Shown here piece by piece: positions 8,032 through 14,533 of a DNA stretch of 37,705 bases. Origin of the DNA: Kamptonema formosum PCC 10802. GTDB taxonomy: Bacteria; Cyanobacteriota; Cyanobacteriia; Cyanobacteriales; Oscillatoriaceae. Both the position numbers and the translations under genes were made by a program. How positions within the stretch are numbered: the stretch's first letter is position 1; the number at the start of each line of letters is the position of its first letter. Location: contig NZ_KB235949.1 of the NCBI RefSeq assembly GCF_000332335.1, positions 15,104 to 52,808 of the forward strand, read 5' to 3'. The notes under the pieces were generated by a model. The model saw only the letters and a program-made list of their open reading frames with translations. It made no database searches and was not told where the DNA came from.

Positions 8032-8193
8032 TACTTAGACTATAATTCAGTTTTCAGCTGGGTGGGAACCTATTGCTTCACCTCGTTCCCAGCCTCAGGC
8101 TGGGAACGCCACTTTGGAGGCTCTGCCTCATTCGGTGCACACCTTGGGTTACTTAGACTATAATTCAGTTTTCAGCTGGGTGGGAACCTATTG
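8032..8193. repeat. 44-bp direct repeat flanking a palindromic REP-like element
   Basis: Two identical 44-bp copies lie at 8032-8075 and 8150-8193. Each contains ACTTAGACTATAATTCAG and TTTTCAGCTGGGTGGGAACC. Between them are 74 bp that include the CGTTCCCAGCC/GGCTGGGAACG palindrome (8092-8130). The right copy lies 138 bp before the isochorismatase gene. Each copy carries a TATAAT hexamer (8041-8046 and 8159-8164) that could be a -10 box, though no matching TTGACA was found at the right distance. Confidence 0.85.
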
Positions 8194-8331
8194 GTTGAGA
8201 GCGTTGAAGCTAGCAGGGGTTTAGGAGAGCCGGCTAAAAATATCTCCTCAGGGGGATTCAGCCGTTCGCCGCCGTCAATTAATCTGGAGCAGCTTACAGG
8301 AAGCGAACGTCCACAGGAGGAGAGCGTCCAG

Positions 8332-8865
8332 ATGTCCGAGCCCTTACTCGTCGTTGACGTGCAAGCCGGTTTTATCAACCAGTACACGCATCATATCCCC
8401 CAGCGCGTCGCCCGCCTGATCGGGAGCGGCGAGTGCGCGCCGGTGCTGTTCACTCGCTTCATAAACGCGCCGGATGGGCCATACTATCGCTTTCTGGAAT
8501 GGCACGGCTGCGAACAAGAGCCTGAAATCAATCTTGTCCCGGAACTCGAACCTTTTGTCAAGCCCGGTACAGTCTTCTGCAAGTCTGGAGTGTGCGGGAT
8601 GCCAGATGAGCTAGCCGGCTACCTGCAGCAGCAGCATATTGAGAGCGTCTGTATCGCCGGCATCGACACGGATATGTGCGTGCTGAAAATCGCGATGGAT
8701 CTGTTCGATATTGGCATTGAGCCGGTTGTCCTGACGGATTGCTGCGCCAGCACCGCAGGATTGCAGGCGCACCTGGCGGGATTGGCGGTGCTCAGCCGCA
8801 ATATCGGTGCCAGCCGGCTGCGGGATGCCGGTCTGGGAAACGGAACTTTGGCAGCGCCGGTGTGA
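8332..8865 (+). CDS. Isochorismatase-like cysteine hydrolase
   Basis: A 177-residue member of the isochorismatase/nicotinamidase superfamily, cytosolic enzymes that cleave amides, carbamates or vinyl ethers. The N-terminal LLVVDVQAGF carries the catalytic Asp. The Lys of CKSGVCGM sits near the middle. The nucleophilic Cys is in IAGIDTDMCVLKIAMDLFD, followed by VVLTDCCAST, the usual C-terminal strand. I start at the ATG at 8332 because AGGAGGA lies about 10 bp upstream and the family normally begins right before the VVD strand; a longer in-frame TTG start at 8191 would add 47 unrelated residues. The 138-bp spacer after the 44-bp repeat may be its leader. The substrate is unknown; no pncA or siderophore genes are nearby. 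Confidence 0.87.
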   Translation: MSEPLLVVDVQAGFINQYTHHIPQRVARLIGSGECAPVLFTRFINAPDGPYYRFLEWHGCEQEPEINLVPELEPFVKPGTVFCKSGVCGMPDELAGYLQQQHIESVCIAGIDTDMCVLKIAMDLFDIGIEPVVLTDCCASTAGLQAHLAGLAVLSRNIGASRLRDAGLGNGTLAAPV

Positions 8866-9031
8866 GAGAGTGTTTATAAAGAAAACGTCAGCGAGTTAGA
8901 AACTGCGGGAGTCTCCGTGCGATCTCCGCCCTACAATTGCTGTATCCGCTTTTACTGACTCTTTCCCGTCTCAAGGCAGAGTTTTTACTTACCGGCACTG
9001 ATATTTTTACCTTTCCAAAGGTAGATGTCGC

Positions 9032-9064
9032 TTGACGCCGGCATTATTTACATTACTTAATATC
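9032..9064 (+). promoter_or_regulatory. Candidate hli promoter with HLR1-like (RpaB) site
   Basis: TTGACG at 9032-9037 resembles a -35 box. A degenerate -10 (TACTTA, 9054-9059) follows at 16 bp. Overlapping it, 9047-9064 reads TTTACATT-AC-TTAATATC. The first half fits the HLR1 consensus (G/T)TTACA(T/A)(T/A) fully and the second half, after the usual 2-bp spacer, fits 5 of 8. RpaB binds HLR1 and represses hli genes under low light when the site overlaps the core promoter. The site is 37 bp before the hli ATG. Confidence 0.5.
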
Positions 9065-9100
9065 CGGCACAGCAAACTTATCTCATTGGGAGATCGCACT

Positions 9101-9304
9101 ATGACTAACACACCAAAGGCAGAAAACCCGTACAACAGCCAATTAGACCGGAAATACGGCGAATTTGCGACTAAATTCGAGTTCGGTTCTAACCCCAGTG
9201 CCGAAATTTGGAACGGTCGTTTTGCCATGCTTGGCTTTCTGATTGCTCTGATTGTTGAGCTAACCACCGGTCAAGGAATCCTTCACTTCTTTGGTTGGAT
9301 GTAA
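9101..9304 (+). CDS. High-light-inducible protein (HLIP / small CAB-like, one-helix)
   Basis: A 67-residue thylakoid protein of the light-harvesting-like superfamily, which binds chlorophyll and carotenoid and protects photosystem II assembly intermediates. The chlorophyll-binding helix carries the signature [19 protein letters not shown] (ExxNGRxAMxGF), followed by [13 protein letters not shown], a typical HLIP C-terminus. The N-terminal 35 residues are hydrophilic, as in the longer Hli types. The ATG at 9101 has GGGAG about 8 bp upstream. An upstream extension to 9032 would read through the promoter and is rejected. Expression is probably light- and stress-dependent given the HLR1-like box. 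Downstream is a REP-like palindrome (9313-9364) that may act as a transcript end. Confidence 0.95.
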   Translation: MTNTPKAENPYNSQLDRKYGEFATKFEFGSNPSAEIWNGRFAMLGFLIALIVELTTGQGILHFFGWM

Positions 9305-9312
9305 TGTTTCTT

Positions 9313-9364
9313 TCTCGTTCCCAGGCTCCCCCTGGGAATGAAGAGTGGGAGGCTCCGCCTCCCC
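9313..9364. repeat. REP-like CGTTCCCAGGC repeat, variant copy
   Basis: A variant of the palindromic element seen at 5241-5323 and 12987-13069: CGTTCCCAGGCTCCCCCTGG followed by GGGAGGCTCCGCCTCCCC. Both halves can form hairpins directly after the hli gene. A terminator role is possible, but there is no T tract. Confidence 0.7.
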
Positions 9365-9393
9365 CCTGAGCAAATTATAGCACAAACCGGCTG

Positions 9394-10044
9394 CTAATCA
9401 CCGAGAGCCTGAATTTGAGCGATTAGCCAAGTGTTTATCATTGTGCCATCACTTTCGCGACTCTGCCGCAGAGCCTCTTCGAGCAGGGTTAAGGGTAAAG
9501 CCGGCAACACTTGAGACTGGGTGATTTGCTTGCTTCCGCCACCAGCAACAGCAAAAGCAATTACTTGGCACTGACGCACATCCACAACCCAATATTCAGC
9601 CACTCCCAGCCTCTCATAGAGCAGGCGCTTGCTCCCCAAATCATCCGAGAGAGATGTCTTGGCAATTTCAATGACTAAATCTGGGGTCGGGTAAACATTT
9701 AAATCAACCTGAGAAGTAGCAAAGGGAATAATTTTGGCCGTTTCCCCAATGTAGATGGCTAAATCTGGCTGACAGTCCGCCTCACCAGGTTTTCTGAAAG
9801 TGCAGTTAGTCAGTCCCCGGATGGGAATACGTTTAAGACCGCTGAATATAGCGATAGCAGACCCGAGAGAGAAGTTATCGCAGGAGTGGTCGAAGCCTTG
9901 AGGAGTCATTTCAATTCGCAGCTGTCCATTGTAGTAATAGCATTTAGCGGGTTCGTAAGCTGGCTCAGCAATGGCTTGGATGTACTCATCCCAAGTGGCT
10001 GTCACCCATTCATCTGTTGCTAGTTTCGTTTGGGCTTGGGTCAT
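9394..10044 (-). CDS. Uma2 family protein (DUF820, PD-(D/E)XK nuclease fold)
   Basis: A 216-residue member of the large cyanobacterial Uma2/DUF820 family. It shows the usual order: WDEYIQAI near the N-terminus, YYYNGQLRIEMTPQGFDHSCDN, then QPDLAIYIGE, the core PTPDLVIEIAKTSLSDDLGSKR (acidic residues and Lys of the PD-(D/E)XK site), and LGVAEYWVVDVRQCQVIAF. These proteins are predicted endonucleases and are strongly multiplied in filamentous cyanobacteria; their real role is not established. I start at the second Met (10044), because the 14 codons upstream translate a GATTTTAG-type repeat that recurs before other genes. Monocistronic; no ribosome site is evident. Confidence 0.9.
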   Translation of the reverse strand: MTQAQTKLATDEWVTATWDEYIQAIAEPAYEPAKCYYYNGQLRIEMTPQGFDHSCDNFSLGSAIAIFSGLKRIPIRGLTNCTFRKPGEADCQPDLAIYIGETAKIIPFATSQVDLNVYPTPDLVIEIAKTSLSDDLGSKRLLYERLGVAEYWVVDVRQCQVIAFAVAGGGSKQITQSQVLPALPLTLLEEALRQSRESDGTMINTWLIAQIQALGD

Positions 10045-10137
10045 ATTGATTTTAGATTTTAGATTTTGGATGTTAGATTGAGTCAAAACTGCTAAAGGTT
10101 ATTTTATAGGGTTACTATTAGAGTTGTGAAAGCGTAT

Positions 10138-10168
10138 AAACCCGGTTTATTTGAGAAACCGGGTTTCT
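10138..10168. repeat. AGAAACCCGGTTTCT inverted repeat, copy 3 (variant)
   Basis: AAACCCGGTTTATTTGAGAAAC and its continuation form the same stem as at 4456-4489, with one arm diverged. It lies between the Uma2 and GUN4 genes. Confidence 0.82.
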
Positions 10169-10239
10169 GGCCCCAGAGGTTTCACCAATCATTTAGAACC
10201 GCTATATAACCTATCGTAACGCGCTGTCATCAAGACAGG

Positions 10240-10893
10240 CTACAGTTTACAAGCATCCCGTCTAGGAGAGAAGATATTCCATAAATTCTTAAACCCCTCT
10301 GCGCCTCCCACCCGCCGCGCCGGCAGGTGCCCAGCCGGGGCTCGAAGCTCGAAGGTCAAGTCATCGTAGTTGAGCCACTTGTTGTTCAATAACCATCCGG
10401 TGCGCTGGCCAAATTTATCCCAGTCTTGGCCCACTTCCTGCCAGATGCGCCTCTGCACGCTGAAGCCAAACTTGCCATTGCTGTATTTTACCCAAAGCTG
10501 ATCGATGGTGCGGAGGTCTGTGCAGGGAAATTTCTTCATACTTTGCGGATCGATCCATCCTTCTTTTTCACGAGCGGCTACCCAGAGCATAACTCTCCTT
10601 GTTTCCGCATCGGCTTCTTTAAATTTCCCAGATGCCAGCAGGTTTTGCAGTTCGCTGTAGCCTGCCCCTACTTCTGAAGCTAACGTGGCGGTTTGAGAGT
10701 AACTAACTGGGGTTGGTGGAGAAGGGTTAACCTTAGCTGGTGGAGAAGGGCTAACTGTGGTGTGTGTAGATGGGCATGACTCCGACGGCAAGCGAAAGAA
10801 GCATCTAATTTCTGGAGTTGCGAAAGCAGCAACTGCCACAATCAAGCTCAGTAGAGCAATTCCCTCTCCTCGGTTCCATCCACTTTGGCTCAT
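10240..10893 (-). CDS. Membrane-anchored GUN4-domain protein
   Basis: A 217-residue protein. The N-terminal hydrophobic segment (about 9-30, GIALLSLIVAVAAFATPEI) is a likely membrane anchor. A Pro/Ser/Thr-rich linker follows (about 38-66). The GUN4 domain runs from about 75 to 200: YSELQNLLASGKFKEADAET, then FPCTDLRTIDQLWVKYSNGKFGFSVQ, then LNYDDLTFELRAPAGHLP. GUN4 binds protoporphyrin IX and Mg-protoporphyrin and activates Mg-chelatase. The stand-alone enzyme regulator has a helical N-domain that is absent here, so this is a paralog of unknown job, perhaps a tetrapyrrole sensor. The start at 10893 has GGAAG about 10 bp upstream, better than the Met five codons earlier. A second GUN4 protein is encoded at 14534-15307. 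Confidence 0.9.
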   Translation of the reverse strand: MSQSGWNRGEGIALLSLIVAVAAFATPEIRCFFRLPSESCPSTHTTVSPSPPAKVNPSPPTPVSYSQTATLASEVGAGYSELQNLLASGKFKEADAETRRVMLWVAAREKEGWIDPQSMKKFPCTDLRTIDQLWVKYSNGKFGFSVQRRIWQEVGQDWDKFGQRTGWLLNNKWLNYDDLTFELRAPAGHLPARRVGGAEGFKNLWNIFSPRRDACKL

Positions 10894-11034
10894 AGACTTA
10901 ACTTCCAAGTGAAAATTTAAAGGCTACAGAGTTAGGCGCGACGAACACACCCGCTCCTAGCAGTATAATTCACTCTCCGGACAGATGGCAAGAGCCTCTC
11001 TGAGTGCATCATCTGAAGCCAGCTGCAACACAGC

Positions 11035-11421
11035 CTAAGCGCCGAGTTCCTGTTCCAGAATGTCTATTAACTCTACAATGCTCAGTGACCGGCTTGGCTC
11101 GACATTGGATTCCTCCCCTATGTGGACATGGTGCGGGAAATTCGGCAGATGGGGGAAATGCTTTACATTATCCCAGCGTTTCCTCAATACCTGCTGCGAC
11201 TTATCCATCCACTGATATCGATAGCGCTGCGTCACACAACGCCCCTCTTCAACAGTAAAATATTCTGCTATTTCCAAAAACTCCCCATTGCTGAGTGTTA
11301 GCCGCGCCCGGAAGTAACCCCGCTCCGGCAAGGCGTAATCTTCTATAACGCTAAAAGTAGCCACAGCAAAACTGGCCAGCAGTTGAGTCTGAATTTCCTT
11401 TAAATACTCCTGCGCTTCCAT
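11035..11421 (-). CDS. TumE-like toxin (DUF6516 family)
   Basis: A 128-residue protein matching what I recall of the DUF6516/TumE toxin family: YLKEIQTQLLAS at the N-terminus, ERGYFRARLTLSNGEFLEIAEYF in the middle, RYRYQWMD, then RKRWDNVKHFPHLPNFPHHVH with its conserved Trp-Asp-Asn and His residues, and a C-terminal helix LSIVELIDILEQEL. TumE proteins are toxins of type II toxin-antitoxin pairs. The ATG at 11421 overlaps the stop of the upstream partner by one base (TGATG), indicating translational coupling. The longest ORF would start 17 codons earlier, inside the partner. The family assignment is fairly firm; toxicity here is inferred. Confidence 0.78.
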   Translation of the reverse strand: MEAQEYLKEIQTQLLASFAVATFSVIEDYALPERGYFRARLTLSNGEFLEIAEYFTVEEGRCVTQRYRYQWMDKSQQVLRKRWDNVKHFPHLPNFPHHVHIGEESNVEPSRSLSIVELIDILEQELGA

Positions 11422-11747
11422 CAACTCGCTTCTGACTCCAAAATGGCTAATCGTTCCCGTACAGACAACCACATTTCATAAAAGATACTCCACTCCACCC
11501 AATCCATGTCATCGCCGAGTTCTCCGGTTTGGAAGCGCCGGTAAAAATCCGCTGATGACATCTCATACTGCGCTTCAAACCGCTGCAATCTGTTTTGCAA
11601 ACCGGCAGCATCCCGCTGAGCGGCTGCTATTTCCTGCGCGATAATCTTGTCTAGGGTTCGCTCTACGAGTTCACTGCCATATCCCCCCAACTGATAGAGT
11701 TTCTGCAATTTTTCCAGGTTTTCTAGCGTTTTCTCCTTAGCTGCCAT
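11421..11747 (-). CDS. Putative antitoxin partner of the TumE-like toxin
   Basis: A 108-residue, strongly helical and charged protein. It begins KEKTLENLEKLQKLYQLGGYGSELVERTLDKIIAQE and has a coiled-coil-like centre (AAAQRDAAGLQNRLQRFEAQYEM), then SSADFYRRFQTGELGDDMDWVEW and a final helix. This resembles a small cyanobacterial family that commonly sits directly upstream of DUF6516 genes. It is not the Xre-type HTH antitoxin (TumA) of the characterised pair. The Met at 11747 is chosen over two upstream Mets because GGAG precedes it by about 9 bp. The gene comes first in the pair and is coupled to the toxin through a one-base overlap, the usual antitoxin-first layout. The antitoxin role is inferred from context. 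Confidence 0.68.
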   Translation of the reverse strand: MAAKEKTLENLEKLQKLYQLGGYGSELVERTLDKIIAQEIAAAQRDAAGLQNRLQRFEAQYEMSSADFYRRFQTGELGDDMDWVEWSIFYEMWLSVRERLAILESEAS

Positions 11748-11969
11748 CTTCCTTCGCTCCATTTTTCTCAATTATACCACCGGCTAGCCAAGCCGCAAGC
11801 GCCATAATGTGCCGGTCAAATTCACGGGAACCCCCAAACATCTTCCAACCTCCTATTTCTCTGAGTTGTGCTGATTCCCGCCCACTCCCCTAGAAATGAG
11901 TGCTGACAGGCTGCAAACTGCCTCGCCCCGAAAGCCGGCTAGCCCTCCCCCTTTCCTCTCCTCTGTTCC

Positions 11970-11991
11970 CCCTCCCCGCGTGCGGGGAGGG
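11970..11991. repeat. GC-rich palindrome CCCTCCCCGC-GT-GCGGGGAGGG
   Basis: Perfect 10-bp arms around a 2-bp centre, within a C- and G-rich spacer (11748-12044) between the antitoxin start and the divergent esterase gene. Similar palindromes are dispersed in many bacterial genomes. No promoter was identified with confidence. Confidence 0.75.
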
Positions 11992-12044
11992 GGCTAGGGG
12001 GTGGGGTTTCCTGAGATAATAATACCAAATCCGAATCAACCCTA

Positions 12045-12962
12045 ATGCCCAATCAGATCCCCCTCTTACTGCTCCTCCCTTTCTTAGCAACTGCAGTAGA
12101 AACCTGTGCCAGCCAGCAACCCTCTCCCCTCCCTCAAAATTATACCTCTCCAATGACTCAAAATACTACTCCCCAACCCCCACAGCCGCCGGCAGTTACT
12201 AACGCCACTGCCGGCTGGAATAAAAACCTCAAGGTTGATGATGTTGCCTACGACCTTTACATTCCCAATAACTATCGCAACCGCACCCTTGTCGTGCTTC
12301 CCGGCTGGAATTTCCCGCGCACCAGCTGGGTGGAAAACTCCCGCCTCATCGAATATGCTGAAAAAGGCGGATACGCTGTCATTCTTCCGGAAATGCTGGA
12401 AACCCTTTACGAGAGTTCCTACTATCCGGAAACTGAACTAAAATGGAATCAGCTTCCGGGGGGAGAATTTATCAAAAAGCGATTCATTCCAGAAATGCAA
12501 AAAAGACACAACCTTCTCGTGCGAGGGGGAAACAATACGCTTTTGGGACTGTCCACCGGCGGCAGGGGCGTCGCCCTCATCGCCCTGGAAAATCCGGGGG
12601 TATTTGTTGCCGGTGCCAGCCTTTCTGGCGATTTCAGCCAGGAAAACACCCCCGACGACCGGCTAATGACTGCAGTGTACGGCGCATACGCGAATTTCCC
12701 CGAAAGGTGGAAAGGGCGCGACAACCCTCAGGCGCGAGTTTCAGAATGGATAATGCCCCTATATCTCGCCCACGGAACCGCCGATGATATCGTACCCGAA
12801 GAGCAAAGCCGGCTATTTTACGAAGCCCTAATCCGCCAGCACGGCAACACAATTGCTGTGGAATACCACCCTGTTGCCGGTGCCGCACACAACTACAAAT
12901 TCTGGGGAGGGCAGCTGCCGGCAGTCTTTGCATTCTTTGAGAAGACAATCGGCAGCCGGTGA
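12045..12962 (+). CDS. Secreted alpha/beta hydrolase (esterase-like)
   Basis: A 305-residue protein. The first 22 residues (IPLLLLLPFLATAV) are a hydrophobic export signal with little positive charge, followed by a Pro/Thr/Gln-rich linker to about residue 50. The hydrolase domain starts at KNLKVDDVAYDLYIPNNY and RTLVVLPGWNF. The nucleophile elbow is LLGLSTGGRGVAL (GxSxG, about 168-172). The acid is in LAHGTADDIVPEEQS, and the His in AGAAHNYKFWGGQLP. The family is that of putative esterases (esterase D/PHB depolymerase-like) acting outside the cytoplasm. There is no true lipobox: VETC lacks the usual small residues. The ATG at 12045 has no clear ribosome site and a start further in is possible. 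Substrate unknown. Confidence 0.82.
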   Translation: MPNQIPLLLLLPFLATAVETCASQQPSPLPQNYTSPMTQNTTPQPPQPPAVTNATAGWNKNLKVDDVAYDLYIPNNYRNRTLVVLPGWNFPRTSWVENSRLIEYAEKGGYAVILPEMLETLYESSYYPETELKWNQLPGGEFIKKRFIPEMQKRHNLLVRGGNNTLLGLSTGGRGVALIALENPGVFVAGASLSGDFSQENTPDDRLMTAVYGAYANFPERWKGRDNPQARVSEWIMPLYLAHGTADDIVPEEQSRLFYEALIRQHGNTIAVEYHPVAGAAHNYKFWGGQLPAVFAFFEKTIGSR

Positions 12963-12986
12963 TTCCAATTTTGGATTTTGGATTCA

Positions 12987-13069
12987 CTCGTTCCCAGCCT
13001 CAGGCTGGGAACGCAATCTGGAGGCTCCGCCTCCTTTCAACGGAAAAGCAGGTTAAAAACCTAACAGCT
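12987..13069 (+). repeat. 83-bp palindrome-bearing repeat, copy D
   Basis: Near-identical to 5241-5323 in the opposite orientation. It starts CTCGTTCCCAGCCTCAGGCT and ends in GGTTAAAAACCTAACAGCT. Both copies are intergenic and immediately 3' or 5' of single genes. Confidence 0.87.
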
Positions 13070-13183
13070 AATAACACAACAGCTAACCTCAATACTTCTG
13101 TCTCGGGGAGGATTTTTCCCATCTCTTCCCTTTTTCCCCTCTCCCCCTTTTGCAGAGACGCGATTTTTCGCGTCTGCGTTAAA

Positions 13184-13346
13184 AGTAGGGTGCGTTCCCC
13201 CCAAGGGAACGCACCCTACAGCTGTTTTAGCTAGCATAGGAATAATAGCTATTCCACCGGCCTAGGTTAGAAGTAGCGTTCCCCCCAAGGGAACGCACCC
13301 TACAACTGCTTTCGCTAGGATAAGGATAGCACCTATCGCACCGGCC
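13184..13346. repeat. Tandem pair of about 75-79-bp units with GTAGGGTGCGTTCCC palindrome
   Basis: Unit 1 is 13184-13262 and unit 2 is 13272-13346. Both start with AGTAG, contain CGTTCCCCCCAAGGGAACGC and ACCCTACA, and end in CACCGGCC. Unit 2 has lost the GGTG of the left arm and has several substitutions (for example TAGCTAGCATAGG versus CGCTAGGATAAGG), so the duplication is not recent. Shorter relatives of the palindrome are at 14383-14412, about 14491-14526 and 37419-37428. Confidence 0.82.
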
Positions 13347-13352
13347 AAGCAG

Positions 13353-14378
13353 ATGGTTCTCTCAACAGCACAGGACTTGTCCCATCCCTATCGGTTTACC
13401 TGGTTTGATTGGTTTTGCCTGTGGTATCCCCCAGCATGGCTGATTTTATTCAACCGGCACTGGCAGCACTACCACCCAAATCCAGACGGGTGGATTGGTT
13501 TGGAATACGCCCTATTTCTCCTTCCCGGCGGCTTTTACCTAGCACTGTTCAGCCGGTGGTTGCGCCTGGGGTGCCGGCTGCCCCAAACAGAAGATTGCCA
13601 AATCGAGCCGGCGTACCAGCAAGCCTTCCGAGACGAAATCCTCACCCCCATTGTAACACATTACTTTCAAGGCGAGTTAATCCAAACCGAACACATCCCC
13701 GAAACCGGCCCCCTGATTGTCATCCTCAACCATGCCGGCATGAACTTCCCTTGGGATTTCTTCGGATTAGCCTTTCTCTTAAGCCAGAAACAGCAATGGG
13801 TTGTGCAATCCCTCGCTCATACTAGCCTCTTTGACCACCCCTGGGTGAAGTGGTGGCTGCCCCCGGGTTGGTCCCAAATCCTGGGCGGAGTGCCGGCAAA
13901 AAAAGATACCTTTGAAACAGCACTTAACTCCCAAAACCAAAAAACTATTCTCCTTTACGCCCCAGAAGGCGGGCGCGGACCGGCCAAAGACTGGCGGCGG
14001 CGCTATCAACTCGCCAAGTTCGACCCGAGTTTTATTCGCCTCAGCGAGCGCTACCAAATCCCCATCCTGCCGGTCGTCTGCACCGGCAGCGAATCCCTGC
14101 ACCCTCTAGCGATTAATATTCAAAAATTAGCCCGTCTGGCAAAATTGCCATTTTTCCCCATTTCCTTTTTAATGATTCCTTTTGCGCTCTTTCCCTCAAT
14201 GGGAGTCTGGGCAATGAAAACCCGCCTGCGCTACTATATTCAGCCCCTCTACCGGCCTTGGGAAGATACCGGCTCTCAAACCCCTCCAGGAACAGAGCGA
14301 TCAGTTACTTATCATAAAGCAGAAGCCTTGCGAGCGCAACTGCAAAACCGACTCAACCAACTCCTGACCGAAGACTAA
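13353..14378 (+). CDS. PlsC-like lysophospholipid / glycerol acyltransferase family protein
   Basis: A 341-residue membrane-associated acyltransferase. The N-terminal third has two hydrophobic stretches (about 23-33 and 50-66). The catalytic block is VILNHAGMNFPWDFFG (about 123-138), a variant of the NHxxxxD motif with His and Asp seven residues apart. The second motif is LLYAPEGGRG (about 200-209), corresponding to FPEGTRS, followed by PILPVVCTGSESLHP. Such enzymes transfer acyl chains from acyl-ACP or acyl-CoA to a lysolipid or other alcohol. The longer H-to-D spacing and the APEGGRG variant place it in a divergent cyanobacterial subgroup, so the substrate is uncertain. It has no operon partner, and no clear ribosome site precedes the ATG at 13353. 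Confidence 0.8.
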   Translation: MVLSTAQDLSHPYRFTWFDWFCLWYPPAWLILFNRHWQHYHPNPDGWIGLEYALFLLPGGFYLALFSRWLRLGCRLPQTEDCQIEPAYQQAFRDEILTPIVTHYFQGELIQTEHIPETGPLIVILNHAGMNFPWDFFGLAFLLSQKQQWVVQSLAHTSLFDHPWVKWWLPPGWSQILGGVPAKKDTFETALNSQNQKTILLYAPEGGRGPAKDWRRRYQLAKFDPSFIRLSERYQIPILPVVCTGSESLHPLAINIQKLARLAKLPFFPISFLMIPFALFPSMGVWAMKTRLRYYIQPLYRPWEDTGSQTPPGTERSVTYHKAEALRAQLQNRLNQLLTED

Positions 14379-14533
14379 AAGTAGAGTGCGTTCCCCAGGG
14401 GAGAACGCTACAAACTTTCCTCTTCCTTCTTGGCGTCCTTGGCGTCTTGGCGGTTCATTCTTCCTGTTAATCACCCAGAAACTAAGGGGAAACGCACCCT
14501 ACCAACGAGGGTAGAGTGCGTTATCAACCCACC
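14379..14533. other. Spacer with relatives of the GTAGGGTGCGTT palindrome
   Basis: 14383-14412 forms a hairpin (GTAGAGTGCGTTC, then GAACGCTAC) just after the acyltransferase stop, and 14428-14455 is a CTTGGCGTC direct repeat. These could end transcripts of the two convergent genes, but no T tract is present. Confidence 0.5.

Larger units (their letters stand above)
12963..13352. other. Repeat-filled intergenic region
   Basis: No gene is seen. It holds the 83-bp REP-like copy at 12987-13069 and a tandem pair of about 75-79 bp at 13184-13346. A short run GATTTTG (12975-12981) resembles the heptamer repeat at 22272-22320. Confidence 0.7.

Noticed and set aside
8191-8331. N-terminal extension of the isochorismatase from TTG at 8191
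   Set aside because: The added 47 residues match nothing, start inside the end of the 44-bp repeat, and a good AGGAGGA precedes the ATG at 8332.
12060-12125. Lipobox in the esterase N-terminus (Cys at about residue 21)
   Set aside because: The residues before Cys (VET) do not fit the L-(A/S)-(G/A)-C pattern, so a lipoprotein is not supported.
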